Source of the DNA: DATLLN01 sp963720885
Lineage (GTDB): Bacteria > Actinomycetota > Thermoleophilia > Gaiellales > JAICJC01
Direction of reading: 5' to 3'
Length of the DNA: 64,000 nucleotides
Assembly (NCBI GenBank): GCA_963720885.1
Contig: CAVRGW010000002.1
Span: forward strand, 558,001 to 622,000
The notes under the pieces are model-generated. The model searched no databases. It worked only from the letters and a program-made list of their open reading frames with translations, and was not told the DNA's origin. A program made the translations under genes and the position numbers. Below, piece after piece: positions 10,464 through 19,193 of the stretch; position 1 is the stretch's first letter; every line of letters starts with the position of its first letter.

Positions 10464-12413
10464 CTACCTTGCCGGCACCGCGACGCCCCCCGCCTGCTCC
10501 GTGGGCTGCGCCAGCGGCAGCTTCTCGACCCGGATCGCGGCCGCCTTGAACTCGGCCGTGCCGGAGGCCGGATCGGTCGCCTCGATCGTCAGCACGTTGG
10601 TCTCCACCTCGTCCGGGAAATGGAGCGTCATGAACGCCAGGCCGGGACGCAGCGAGTCGTCGATCCGCACCGGCGCCGTGACCGAGCCGCGGCGCGAGCT
10701 GATCCGCACCTCCTCGCCCTCGGTGACGCCGAGCCGCTCGCAATCCTCGGGCGAGAGGTCGAGCGACTCGCCGCGCCGCAGCGGCGAGCTGTAGCCGCCG
10801 CTCTGCACGCCGGTGTTGTACGAGTCCAGCCGCCGGCCGGTGGTCAGCCGGATCGGGAAGTCGTCGTCCAGCTCGTCCACCGGCAGCTCGTGCTCGACCA
10901 CGTTGAACGGCGCCGGCGGACCGGTCGCCTCGTCGTTCCACAGCCGTCCGTGCAGGAACGTCGCGCCGGGATCCTGCTCGTCGACGCACGGCCACTGGAT
11001 GCCGCCCAGCTCCTCGATCCGGCTGTATGCCATGCCGGCGTGCATCGGCGACAGCGAGCGCAGCTCGTCCCAGACCTGCTCCGACGTCGGGCTGCCGAAG
11101 TCCTGGCCGAGGCGGGCGGCGAGCTGGCAGACGATCTCGATGTCGTCCCGCGCCTGGCCCGGGGGGTCGAGCGCGCGGCGCACGCGCTGGACGCGGCGCT
11201 CGCTGTTGGTCACGGTGCCCTCGGCCTCGCACCAGCTGGCCGAGGCCGGCAGCACGACATCCGCGAGCTCGGCGGTGCGCGTCAGGAAGATGTCCTGGAC
11301 CACGATGTGGTCGAGGCCCTCCAGCAGGTGCATCGTGTGCTTGGCGTCGGCCTCGGACTGCGCCGGGTTCTCGCCCACCACGTAGATCGTCCGCAGCTCG
11401 CCGCGCTCCATCGCCGCGAACATCTGCGTCAGATGCCAGCCGTATTTCGGCTGGATGGTGACGCCCCAGGCCTGCTCGAAGCGCGCCCGCGCCTCGCCGT
11501 CGCGCTCGATGTCCTGGAAGCCCGGGAGCTTGTTGGGGATCGCTCCCATGTCGCCGCCGCCCTGGACGTTGTTCTGGCCGCGCAGCGGGTTGAGTCCCGA
11601 GCCGTAGCGGCCGACGTGTCCGGTCAGCAGCGCCAGGTTGATCAGGCAGAAGACGTTGTCGACCGCGTTGTGGTGCTCGGTGATGCCCAGCGTCCAGCAG
11701 ATCATCGCCCGGTCGGCGTTGGCGTAGGCGTGCGCGGCCTCGCGGATCAGATCGGCCGGCACGCCGGTCTCACGCGAGCCGCGCTCGAGCGTCCACTCCT
11801 CGACGCTGGCCGCGTACTCCTGGAACCCGGAGGTGGCCCGGTCGATGAACTCGCGGTTGTGGAGTCCGGCGTGGATGATCTCCCGCGCCATCGTGTTGGA
11901 CAGCGCGATGTCGGTGCCGACGTCGATGCCGAACCAGCCGTCGGCCCACTGCGCCGAGCCGGTTCGTCGCGGATCGACGACGTACAGGCGTGCGCCGTCG
12001 TTCACGGCCTTGAGGACGTGATGGAAGAAGATCGGATGGGTTTCACGGGCGTTCGAGCCCCACAGGAAGATCAGATCGGTCTCCTCGACCTCCTGGTAGG
12101 AACTCGTGCCGCCCCCGGCCCCGAACACCGTCGCCAGACCGACGACGCTAGGTGCGTGTCAGGTCCGGTTGCAGCTGTCGACGTTGTTCGTGCCGATGGC
12201 GACCCTGGCGAACTTCTGCGTCATGAAGTTCACCTCGTTCGTCGCCTTCGAGCAGCTGAACAAGCCGAACGAGTTCGGCCCGTGGGCTGCGACCGCCTCG
12301 CGGAATCCCTCCGCGGCACGATCCAGCGCCTCGTCCCAGGTGGCCGGCCGCAGCACGCCGTTCTCGCGCACCAGCGGCTCGGTCAGCCGGGTCAATCGCT
12401 TTCTCCTTGCCAT
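10464..12413 (-). CDS. fdhA: Formate dehydrogenase catalytic subunit, selenocysteine-containing (TGA read-through)
   Basis: 649 residues if TGA at 12159-12161 is read as selenocysteine (residue 85). The flanking sequence SCNRT-U-HAPSVVGLA aligns with the active-site motif of formate dehydrogenases, where Sec or Cys coordinates Mo and is followed by the catalytic His. The open frame continues with GAGGGTSSYQEVEE, LRGQNNVQGGGDMGAIP and the C-terminal molydopterin-dinucleotide-binding domain (LTTGRRLDSYNTGVQSGG). A SECIS-like hairpin sits 11 bases after the TGA. The Fe4S4 domain is missing from this chain and is supplied by the separate iron-sulfur subunit. Start ATG chosen from a strong ribosome-binding site. 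It oxidises formate to CO2 (or the reverse). Confidence 0.93.
12129..12147 (-). promoter_or_regulatory. SECIS-like hairpin downstream of the fdhA TGA codon
   Basis: On the mRNA strand, 11 bases after the UGA, CGUCGUC pairs with GGCGACG (seven pairs, one G-U) around a GGUCU loop. From memory, E. coli fdhF has the same apical GGUCU at nearly the same distance from its UGA. Bacterial SelB binds such hairpins to insert selenocysteine. Confidence 0.8.
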
Positions 12414-12420
12414 CGCTTCC

Positions 12421-12432
12421 ATCACCTCCCTT
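12421..12432 (-). promoter_or_regulatory. Strong ribosome-binding site deciding the fdhA start
   Basis: AAGGGAGGTGAT on the minus strand is almost fully complementary to the 16S tail. It sits 7 bases before the chosen ATG (12413). In-frame ATG and GTG codons upstream overlap it and are less likely starts. Confidence 0.65.
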
Positions 12433-12451
12433 CACTCAGGGTAGGCAAATT

Positions 12452-12757
12452 CTAGCGATCCGCAGGGTCGATGGCCCGGAGACGCGACACCAGGTCGGCG
12501 ATCTCCTGCTCGGAGTAGCCCAGAGAACGGCGGCGGGTGCCCGGCGGGTCGTTGACCAGGCCGGTGCCCTCGCGGTACGCGGCGGCCGGCCGGATCGGCC
12601 GCGGGACGAAGCCGCCGCCGCAGTTCGGACACACGTTCATCAGATGGTTCTCGGCGCAGTCCGGGCAGAACGTGCACTCGTATGTGCAGATGCGCGCGTC
12701 GGCCGCCGGCGGCAGGTCGGCGTCGCAACGCTCGCAGTTCGGTCGCAGCTCCAGCAT
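12452..12757 (-). CDS. DUF1272 zinc-binding small protein
   Basis: 101 residues. The N-terminal 55 residues match DUF1272: MLELRPNCERCDADLPP, then CTYECTFCPDCAE and CPNCGGGFVPRPIRP, with four CxxC-like pairs (NCERC, CTYEC, CPDC, CPNC) that should bind two zinc ions. The extra C-terminal ~45 residues (RSLGYSEQEIADLVSRLRAID) form a likely helix. Function of the family is unknown. It lies ~40 bases upstream of fdhA on the same strand and may share its transcript. Confidence 0.85.
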   Translation of the reverse strand: MLELRPNCERCDADLPPAADARICTYECTFCPDCAENHLMNVCPNCGGGFVPRPIRPAAAYREGTGLVNDPPGTRRRSLGYSEQEIADLVSRLRAIDPADR

Positions 12758-12794
12758 CGGCCGATCCTAGAGCGCGGGGTTGCGTGACCGAGTA

Positions 12795-14138
12795 TCAGGG
12801 CGCGATGTTGTGGTTCAGGTGGAAGACGTTCTCCGGGTCGTACCGCCGCTTGACGTCGACCAGCCGGTCGTAGTTCGGGCCGTACGCCGCGCGGATGGCG
12901 TCCTCGCGCTGGTCGTCGCCCAGGTAGTTGAGCCAGCGACGCCCGGAAAAGTGCTCGGAGAAGGCCGCGTAGGTGTCCTTGGTCCAGGCGATGCAGCGGG
13001 TCGTATCGGCCGGATCCATCCACTCCGTGGGCAGCAGCAGGTTGTAGCCGGGCTCGCGGTGCGGCACCGCAGTCGCGGCCTCCGGCACCCTGGTCACCGC
13101 GCCATGGAAGTGCTCGAGCAGGATCGCCGACATCGGCGACGGAACGCTCGCGAAGCGCTCGATCATCAGGTCGAGCAAGGAGTCCGAGATGTCCGACGTG
13201 AAGCTGGACAGCCAGTAGTTGAGCGCGCCCTCCGGGTACCCCGCATCGATCAGCGTGTTCATCACCGGGTAGGGCATCGGGCCGACCTCGGCGACCAACG
13301 GCGAGCCGAAGGCCAGGAACGGCGCCAGATCGGCGTCCGCGCGGGAAGGGTCGGTATGGCAGACGATCATCGCTGCCAGCTTCATCCCCGACCCGTCTGG
13401 CGCATGAACCAGCCCGGCGAACGAGGTCAGCTCGTCGGGGTAGGTCGCCGTCGCGTCGCGGTAGAACCGCAGCATGTCCCCGGCAGCCTCGAACGGGTGG
13501 GCGATCAGGCCGCCGACGACCATCGGCAGTGGCCGCAGCCGGTAGGTCAGCGACGCGGCGACCCCGAAGTTCCCGCCGCCGCCCCGCAGACCCCACATCA
13601 GGTCGGGATGCGACTCGTCGGTCACCTCCAGCGCCTGGCCGTCCGCGGTCACCAGCTCGACGGCGATCAGGTTGTCGCAGGCGAGGCCCTGGGTGGACAT
13701 CAGCCAGCCCAGCCCGCCGCCCAGCGTGTAGCCCGCGATCCCGGTGGTCGAGATGGCGCCCCCGGTGACGGCCAGGCCGTGCGCTCCGGCCGCGTCGTTG
13801 ACGTCGTTCCAGCGCGCGCCGCCCTGCGCCCGGGCCGTCGACGCCGACGGGTCGACCTCGACGGCGCGCATCCCGGCCAGGTCGATCATCAGGCCGCCCT
13901 CGGCCACCGCCCGGCCGGCGACGTTGTGCCCGCCGCCGCGCACCGAGATCTCCAGCCCGGCATCTCGCGCGTGACGCACCGCGGCCGCGATGTCGTCGGT
14001 GTTCGCACAGCGGGCGATCAGCGCGGGCCGGCGGTCGATCAGCCCGTTGTGTACCTTGCGAGCGGCGTCGTACCCCTCGTCTCCAGGTGCCAGGAGCGTG
14101 CCGGTGAGCGTGGCGGCGAGCGAGGAAGCGGTTGCCAT
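12795..14138 (-). CDS. FAD-linked oxidase, BBE family
   Basis: 447 residues. The PP-loop FAD-binding domain (RPALIARCANTDDIAAAVRHA, SVRGGGHNVAGRAVAEGG) is followed by a substrate domain and the C-terminal BBE element (YGPNYDRLVDVKRRYDPENVFHLNHNIAP). H71 in GGGHN is the usual covalent FAD histidine, and C154 in GLACDNL is at the second attachment site, so FAD may be bicovalently bound. The family oxidises sugars, alkaloids or polyketides with O2. ATG start is preceded by GGAGG seven bases away. Downstream of a MerR-MFS pair; the trio may handle a toxic small molecule. Confidence 0.9.
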   Translation of the reverse strand: MATASSLAATLTGTLLAPGDEGYDAARKVHNGLIDRRPALIARCANTDDIAAAVRHARDAGLEISVRGGGHNVAGRAVAEGGLMIDLAGMRAVEVDPSASTARAQGGARWNDVNDAAGAHGLAVTGGAISTTGIAGYTLGGGLGWLMSTQGLACDNLIAVELVTADGQALEVTDESHPDLMWGLRGGGGNFGVAASLTYRLRPLPMVVGGLIAHPFEAAGDMLRFYRDATATYPDELTSFAGLVHAPDGSGMKLAAMIVCHTDPSRADADLAPFLAFGSPLVAEVGPMPYPVMNTLIDAGYPEGALNYWLSSFTSDISDSLLDLMIERFASVPSPMSAILLEHFHGAVTRVPEAATAVPHREPGYNLLLPTEWMDPADTTRCIAWTKDTYAAFSEHFSGRRWLNYLGDDQREDAIRAAYGPNYDRLVDVKRRYDPENVFHLNHNIAP

Positions 14139-14209
14139 GGATCGACCTCCGGGAAGGGTGGGCGCGGGTGCGTCCGATTCTCTCAGAGACCCGTGCGCAC
14201 TGTCGCGCG

Positions 14210-15943
14210 TCAGTCGCCGCTGTCGGCCAGCACCAGCTCGCCGTCGCCGGCCTCCACCGCGCGCGACTCGGCGGGCTCCATGCCGTGCACGTAGCGGCCG
14301 CCGCGGAACCACGAGGCGGCGGCGGCGACCAGGCAGCAGGCGATCGCGAAGTCGAAGGCCTCGTGCAGGCCGTCCGAGAACGACTGGGAGATCAGCGCCG
14401 GGAAGAACTCGCGCCCTGTCAGGTGCGCCGCCTGGGCGTTGCTCAGGTGCTGCAGCGACGGGCCCAGCAGCTCGTGCATCGGGTTGTACCCGAGGAACGA
14501 CGCGAACAGCAGGCCGACCGGCGGCAGCTGCGAGATGCGATGGGCGTCCTGCGGCGCCACGCCCTGTGCGACCAGCCCGTGCTGCATCGTGCCGGGCAGC
14601 GACGCCGCCAGGCCGAGGATCATCAGCGAGAAGAACACGCCGATCGAGAGCACCAGCGCCGAGTTCTGGAACGTCGTCGCCATCCCGGCGCCGACGCCGC
14701 GCCGGTTGGGCGGCAGGCTGTTCATGATCCCGGCCTGGTTGGGCGACGCGAACAGCCCCATGCCGATGCCCACCAGCAGCAGCAGCCCGGCGAACGCCGT
14801 GTAGTCGAAGTCGACCGGCAGCTGTTCGAGCAGGAAGAACGACAGTGCGGCGATCAACATGCCGCCGGTCGCGAACGGCCGCGCGCCGAAGTGGTCGGAC
14901 AGCCAGCCGGACGCCGGGCCGGCGACCAGGAAGCCGACCGTCAGCGGCAGCATGTAGATGCCGGCCCACAGCGGGGTCTGGGCGAAGCTGTAGCCGTGCA
15001 GGGGCAGCCAGATCCCCTGCAGCCACATGATCAGCATGAACATCAGCCCGCCGCGGCCGAGCGATGCCAGCAGCGTGGCGATGTTGCCGAACGTGAATGC
15101 GCGGATGCGAAACAGCGACAGGCGGAACATCGGGTCCTCGATACGCACCTCGATGGCCGCGAAGACGGACAGCAGCAACACGCCGCCGATCATCGAGCCG
15201 AACACCTTGGGATCGGTCCAGCCCATCGTGTGACCGCCGTACGGCTGGATGCCGTAGGTGATGCCGACCAGAATCAGGATCAGTCCCGCGGCGAAGGTCA
15301 CGTTGCCCCACCAGTCAATACGAGCCGGCTGGCGGATGCCGCGCTCCTCCAGCTTCCACCACGACCAGAACGTGCCGAACAGGCCCACCGGGACGGAGAC
15401 GAGGAACACCAGCCGCCAGTCGATCGGGCCGAGGATGCCGCCCACCACCAGGCCGATGAACGAGCCGGCGATGCCGGCGACCGCATTCACGCCGAGGGCC
15501 AGGCCGCGCTGGTCGGTCGGGAACGCGTCGGTCAGGATCGCTGCGGAGTTCGCGAACAGAAACGCCCCGCCGACGCCCTGGCCGATGCGCATCACGATCA
15601 TCCACAGCGCCGCCTCGGTGCCGTCCATCCAGGTGATCGAGAGCAGCAACGAGAAGACCGTGAACAGGGCGAAACCGAGCGTGAACATGCGGACGCGGCC
15701 GTAGATGTCGCCGACCCGGCCGAAGCTGACCACCAGCACGGCCGTGGCGACCAGGAAGCCCATGATCATCCACAGCAGGTAGCTGGAGTTGCCGGGCGTC
15801 AGCGGGTTCAGGTTGATCCCTCGGAAGATGTCGGGCAGCGCGATCAGGACGATCGACGAGTTGATCGTCGCCATCAGGATCCCGATCGTCGTGTTCGACA
15901 GGGCGACCCACTTGTAGCGGTCGCTGCGCACCGCACCGGTCAC
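14210..15943 (-). CDS. MFS drug exporter, DHA2 (14-TM) family
   Basis: 577 residues, ~14 hydrophobic helices. Conserved features include IGILMATINSSIVLIALP in TM1 (typical of DHA2/EmrB-QacA proteins), GRVGDIYGRVRMF as loop 2-3 motif A, and RIGQGVGGAFLFAN with FLVSVPVGL as antiporter motif C region. The family exports lipophilic compounds by proton antiport. The GTG start overlaps the MerR stop (GTGA), so the exporter is co-translated with its probable regulator. Confidence 0.93.
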   Translation of the reverse strand: MTGAVRSDRYKWVALSNTTIGILMATINSSIVLIALPDIFRGINLNPLTPGNSSYLLWMIMGFLVATAVLVVSFGRVGDIYGRVRMFTLGFALFTVFSLLLSITWMDGTEAALWMIVMRIGQGVGGAFLFANSAAILTDAFPTDQRGLALGVNAVAGIAGSFIGLVVGGILGPIDWRLVFLVSVPVGLFGTFWSWWKLEERGIRQPARIDWWGNVTFAAGLILILVGITYGIQPYGGHTMGWTDPKVFGSMIGGVLLLSVFAAIEVRIEDPMFRLSLFRIRAFTFGNIATLLASLGRGGLMFMLIMWLQGIWLPLHGYSFAQTPLWAGIYMLPLTVGFLVAGPASGWLSDHFGARPFATGGMLIAALSFFLLEQLPVDFDYTAFAGLLLLVGIGMGLFASPNQAGIMNSLPPNRRGVGAGMATTFQNSALVLSIGVFFSLMILGLAASLPGTMQHGLVAQGVAPQDAHRISQLPPVGLLFASFLGYNPMHELLGPSLQHLSNAQAAHLTGREFFPALISQSFSDGLHEAFDFAIACCLVAAAASWFRGGRYVHGMEPAESRAVEAGDGELVLADSGD

Positions 15944-16392
15944 GGGGTTTCCAGCTCGAACTCGGTCAGCAGATCACGGACGCGCCGGCGCTTGGCGGCC
16001 AGCTCATCCTCCAGATCCTCGAGGGCCGTGCGCCGCGAGCGGACGACGTCCAGCTGGGTGGTGATGTGCTCGATCGCCTCGCGGATGATCGCGGCCCGCG
16101 TGCCGTCGTCCGGCGCCGGCGTCGCGTTCCAGCGCTCGCGCAGCAGCGCCCGCGCGTCCTCGGCCGCAACCCACTCATGGAGCTCGGTCAGCGAGAGCCC
16201 GAGCAGATCCCGGATCCGCAGCAGATCCCGAAGGCGGGCCTCGTCGGTCGCGTCGTACAGGCGGTGCGTCCCCTCGGGCCGGTCGCCGCCCGGCAGCAGG
16301 CCGATCTCCTCGTAGTAGCGGACAGTGCGAGGCGTGGCGCCCACCCGGCGCGCCAGCTCCCCGATCCTGAACCTCTCGACGTCGACTGCCAC
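15940..16392 (-). CDS. MerR-family transcriptional regulator
   Basis: 150 residues. N-terminal winged helix FRIGELARRVGATPRTVRYYEEIGLL and wing residues RLYDATDEARL are typical of MerR. A long C-terminal dimerisation coiled coil follows (IIREAIEHITTQLDVVRSR), with no metal-binding cysteines, so it is a multidrug/stress type rather than a metal sensor. GTG start has GGGAG six bases upstream. Co-translated with the MFS exporter. An inverted pair of CTAATCTGAC sequences lies just upstream and could be its operator or twin -10 elements. Confidence 0.92.
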   Translation of the reverse strand: MAVDVERFRIGELARRVGATPRTVRYYEEIGLLPGGDRPEGTHRLYDATDEARLRDLLRIRDLLGLSLTELHEWVAAEDARALLRERWNATPAPDDGTRAAIIREAIEHITTQLDVVRSRRTALEDLEDELAAKRRRVRDLLTEFELETP

Positions 16393-16425
16393 TCTGCTCC
16401 CTCTGTCCGAAAAGATGACGTTCTT

Positions 16426-16497
16426 GTCAGATTAGCATGTGCATCTCGGGGGTGAGAATGCCCGTACGATGGACGATCTTGGCGTTACTAATCTGAC
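16426..16497. promoter_or_regulatory. Inverted pair of CTAATCTGAC in the divergent promoter region
   Basis: GTCAGATTAG at 16426-16435 and its exact reverse complement CTAATCTGAC at 16488-16497 face outward, one toward the MerR operon and one toward the broken metallo-hydrolase gene. Each contains TAATCT, a plausible -10 hexamer. They may be twin promoters or MerR binding sites. A near-palindrome TTTACGTAAA follows at about 16499-16508. Confidence 0.5.
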
Positions 16498-16521
16498 TTT
16501 TACGTAAAGAAAGGATCGTCG

Positions 16522-17180
16522 ATTCAGGTCGCTGGTACGGACGTCCCCCCTCACGCTCACCGGGAGCTCCACGAGGGTGACGATCGACCTTCGGAGAGTT
16601 CCCCGATAGACCGGGCCGCGACCTGCGCTGGGAGTACGCGCCGGTGCCCGCGCACGAGACCGACCTACTGCTGATCACCCACGAGCACGTCGATCACAAC
16701 GGCGCCGAGGCGGTCGGCGGCAGCCCGCACACCGTGCGATCGACTGCCGGCCGGTTCGAGACGCCGGCCGGCGAGGTCGTCGCGGCCGCGTCGGAGCACG
16801 ACGCCCAGGCCGGCACCGTCCGCGGCCCGAACACGATCTTCGTGCTGGACATCGACGGCGTCCGCGTCTGCCACATGGGCGACTTCGGCCAGGCGGCGCT
16901 GCGACCCGAGCAACGGGCCGTGATCGGCGAGATCGACCTGCTGTTCGTCCCCGTCGGCGGCGGGCCGACGCTGGACGCGGGCGGCGCTGCGGCCGTTATC
17001 GACGAACTCCGCCCTGCGGTCTTCGTGCCGATGCATTACCGCACGGAGGCGATCGGCTTCCTCGATCCGACCGACGACTTCCTCGCCCGGTACGAGGTGA
17101 CCCGCACGGACGCCGCGTTCGAGCTCCCCGACCTGTCGCGCAGCAACGGCGCGGTCGTCGCCGCCCCGGACATCCCGCGC
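16522..17180 (+). pseudogene. MBL-fold metal-dependent hydrolase, 5' end scrambled by frameshifts
   Basis: The intact part reads DLRWEYAPV, then LLLITHEHVDHNGAEAVGG (metal motif HxHxDH), HMGDFGQAAL, LFVPVGGGPT and PMHYRTEAIGF, a UlaG-like MBL fold. No start codon precedes the motif in frame. The missing N-terminus can be pieced together from three frames (GRWYG, then SPLTLTGSSTRVTID, then GEFPDRPGRDLRWEY), implying at least two indels within ~100 bases. An in-frame GTG at 16644 would give only a truncated protein. Past ~17180 the frame runs on as arginine-rich sequence to 17363 that is probably not part of the protein. Either a decayed gene or local sequence errors. Confidence 0.7.
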
Positions 17181-17181
17181 C

Positions 17182-17295
17182 GTGCGCCGAGTCGACCCGG
17201 TCGTCGCCCGGGCGCTCGGCGTCCCCGGTGGCGGTGCGCTGATGGTGCGGCCGGACGGCTATCCGGCACGGGAGCTGACGACGGTGGCGGCCTGA
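17182..17295 (+). pseudogene. C-terminal remnant of an FAD aromatic-ring monooxygenase
   Basis: In a different frame from the preceding hydrolase, 37 codons read VDPVVARALGVPGG then ALMVRPDGYPARE and stop. This resembles the extreme C-terminus of PheA/TfdB/PgaE-type FAD monooxygenases, which end near LLVRPDGYVAWR. Nothing else of such a protein is present. It is probably a deletion scar next to the broken hydrolase. The family identification rests on a short motif and is tentative. Confidence 0.4.
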
Positions 17296-17335
17296 TCGCG
17301 CAGGAGCCGTCGCAGGCAGGTCGAAACCCGCCGGT

Positions 17336-17990
17336 GTGGGAGCACGTCTCCGAGCCCGGCTGACCTACGCCAACGCGATGTCGACGATCGCGCTGTTCGT
17401 GGCGCTGGGTGGCGTCTCCTATGCCGCCACCCAGCTGCCACCGGGCAGCGTCGGCGCCAAGCAGATCCGCGACCGGGCCGTGACCGGCCGCAAGGTCGCG
17501 ACGTCGACGCTGGGCATGCGTGTGATCTCCCAGCAGACCCGCACCACGCTGGGCGCGATCAGGGTGCGGTACGCGACGGCCGCGACCGAGGCCGGCTCAC
17601 CGCACACGCTGTTCCGGCTGGGCGGCATCAGGCTCGAGGCGGCCTGCCGGCAGACGGCCCCAGGAGCGTCGACCGACCTGGTGTTCTACGCCACGGCCGC
17701 GGAGGCGACGACCCTCGACGACACCTTCGGCAACGACACCGGCACCGACCCGCACTCGCCGGGCGCCGTCACCGCCGGCACCCTGCGGTTCGATCTCCCG
17801 GCGCACGTCCGCACCCAGCTTGGGGGGCCCGGGCCGGATTCCACCCACTACTTCCGGAACGCCGCGACCGCGATCTTCACCAGCCATTCGCACACCGTGG
17901 TCGCGACCATCATCGCGATCGCCGACGGCACCACCGGCCGCTGTTCGGCCAACGGCGCCGCCTACCTCGCGGACGTCGTCGACCAGTTAG
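17336..17990 (+). CDS. Secreted hypothetical protein of Thermoleophilia type, uncertain 3' end
   Basis: The N-terminus RLTYANAMSTIALFVALGGVSYAA is a signal-like segment, followed by LPPGSVGAKQIRDRAVTGRKV. This pattern begins many secreted hypothetical proteins in Solirubrobacterales. The remaining ~190 residues form a beta-rich domain with two cysteines (ACRQTAP, GRCSANG). The frame does not stop at the domain end: it runs open through the whole antisense of the Ku gene to 19171. A TAG at 17988-17990 one frame away, right after ADVVDQ, suggests a lost base. The end given is therefore an inference. Function unknown. Confidence 0.6.
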
Positions 17991-18835
17991 CTCCGCGCCT
18001 TCGCCTTGGCTTTTGCCTTGCCCTTGGGCTTGCGCCGCGCCTTCGGCCGCGCGGACTTGTGGCGGCCGGACGACTTCAGCGACGCCTGCAGCGCGGACAT
18101 CAGATCGGGAAGCTCCTCGCGCTCCTCCGGCTCGGGCGGGGTGATGGTCTTGCCCTTGGCCTTGCGCCGGATCACCTTGAGCAGCGATGCCCTGTACGAA
18201 TCCTCGTAGTCGCCCGGCTTGAACCCGGTGGTCATCGAGTCGATCAGCTCCCGCGCCATCTTCAGCTCGCCCGGCTTGAGCTTCGGCCGCTTCCCGGGGC
18301 GGGCGGTCTTGGGGTCGCGGATCTCGTTCGCGAAGTACATCTTCTCCAGCACCAGGACGCCGTCCCGGACGCGCAGACAGCCGAGCTGCTCGCGGTTGTG
18401 GAAGATGTAGGAGCAGATGCCGGCGAGCCCGGCATCCTCGATTGCCTTGACGAGCAACGTGTAGACGTGCGTGGAAGCGCCGTCGTCCTGCGGCCCCAGG
18501 TAGAACGTCCGCTCGAAGTAGATCGGGTCGATCTCGTCGTAGGCAACGAAGTCGAGGACGGTGATCGCGTGGTAGCCGTCCGCCTTGGCCGCCTCGAAAT
18601 CCTGCTCGTCGAGCACGACCATGCTGCCATCGTCCAGCTCGTATGCGCGGACGATCTCGTCGTCCGGCACCGGGCGGTCCTCCTTCTTGCACACCTTCTG
18701 GTAGCCGATCGGGGACTCGTCCTTGGCGTGGATCATGTGGAAATGCAGGTCCTGCTCGGAGATGGCGGCGAACATCCGGACGGGCACGTTGACGAGCCCG
18801 AACGAGATGCTTCCACTCCAGATCGCACGTGGCAT
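17987..18835 (-). CDS. ku: Ku protein, bacterial non-homologous end joining
   Basis: 282 residues. Homodimeric bacterial Ku rings bind DNA ends and recruit ligase LigD. The core domain is complete: MPRAIWSGSISFGLVNVPVRMF, IGYQKVCKKEDRPVPDDEIVRAYE, the loop DPIYFERTFYLGP, and REQLGCLRVRDGVLVLEKMYFANEIR. After the minimal core comes a lysine/alanine-rich tail (RRKPKGKAKAKAKARS), the basic C-terminal extension seen in actinobacterial Ku that increases DNA binding. No LigD gene is in the window. Its stop meets the end of the convergent secreted-protein gene. Confidence 0.96.
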   Translation of the reverse strand: MPRAIWSGSISFGLVNVPVRMFAAISEQDLHFHMIHAKDESPIGYQKVCKKEDRPVPDDEIVRAYELDDGSMVVLDEQDFEAAKADGYHAITVLDFVAYDEIDPIYFERTFYLGPQDDGASTHVYTLLVKAIEDAGLAGICSYIFHNREQLGCLRVRDGVLVLEKMYFANEIRDPKTARPGKRPKLKPGELKMARELIDSMTTGFKPGDYEDSYRASLLKVIRRKAKGKTITPPEPEEREELPDLMSALQASLKSSGRHKSARPKARRKPKGKAKAKAKARS

Positions 18836-18916
18836 GCGGATCCGGGTACCCAGCTCGGGCCGCTCGCTAACGCCGGGCAGGTTTTGCCCCCTCCCCTTCG
18901 GGGCATCTCAGAAGCG

Positions 18917-19171
18917 ATGACCGAGCGGAACAAGGACGACGAACGCTGGCGGATGCGCGGCGACGGCGCGGCTCCCGAACCGGACGACGGGGAGGAACCG
19001 CGGATGCACGGCGACGGGGCGGACGTGGAGGAGCGCGGCGAGACCCGCCCGGAGATGACCGCCCACGGCGCCGTCGAGACGCCTGCTGACGAGCCCGAGC
19101 CGCACATGACGGCATCCGGGTCGGTGGTCGAGGAGGACGACGGGGACGACAAGGACGCGACCCGGCCGTAG
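18917..19171 (+). CDS. Small acidic protein with four imperfect repeats
   Basis: 84 residues, about a third Asp/Glu. Four units of ~17 residues repeat the pattern M-x-G/A-x-G followed by an acidic, proline-containing linker: RMRGDGAAPEPDDGE, RMHGDGADVEERGE, EMTAHGAVETPADE, HMTASGSVVEEDDG. No signal peptide, membrane segment or cysteines. It is likely disordered. It is divergent from Ku and 22 bases upstream of the encapsulated ferritin gene, so it may share that transcript. The reading frame is also the continuation of the upstream secreted-protein frame, so coding status is likely but not certain. Confidence 0.6.
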   Translation: MTERNKDDERWRMRGDGAAPEPDDGEEPRMHGDGADVEERGETRPEMTAHGAVETPADEPEPHMTASGSVVEEDDGDDKDATRP

Positions 19172-19193
19172 GCCGGCGTGGCAAGATATCGCC

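Noticed and set aside
10464..12413. fdhA as a pseudogene broken by a premature stop
   Set aside because: The TGA falls exactly on the Sec position, is followed by His and a SECIS-like hairpin, and no other defect exists in the frame.
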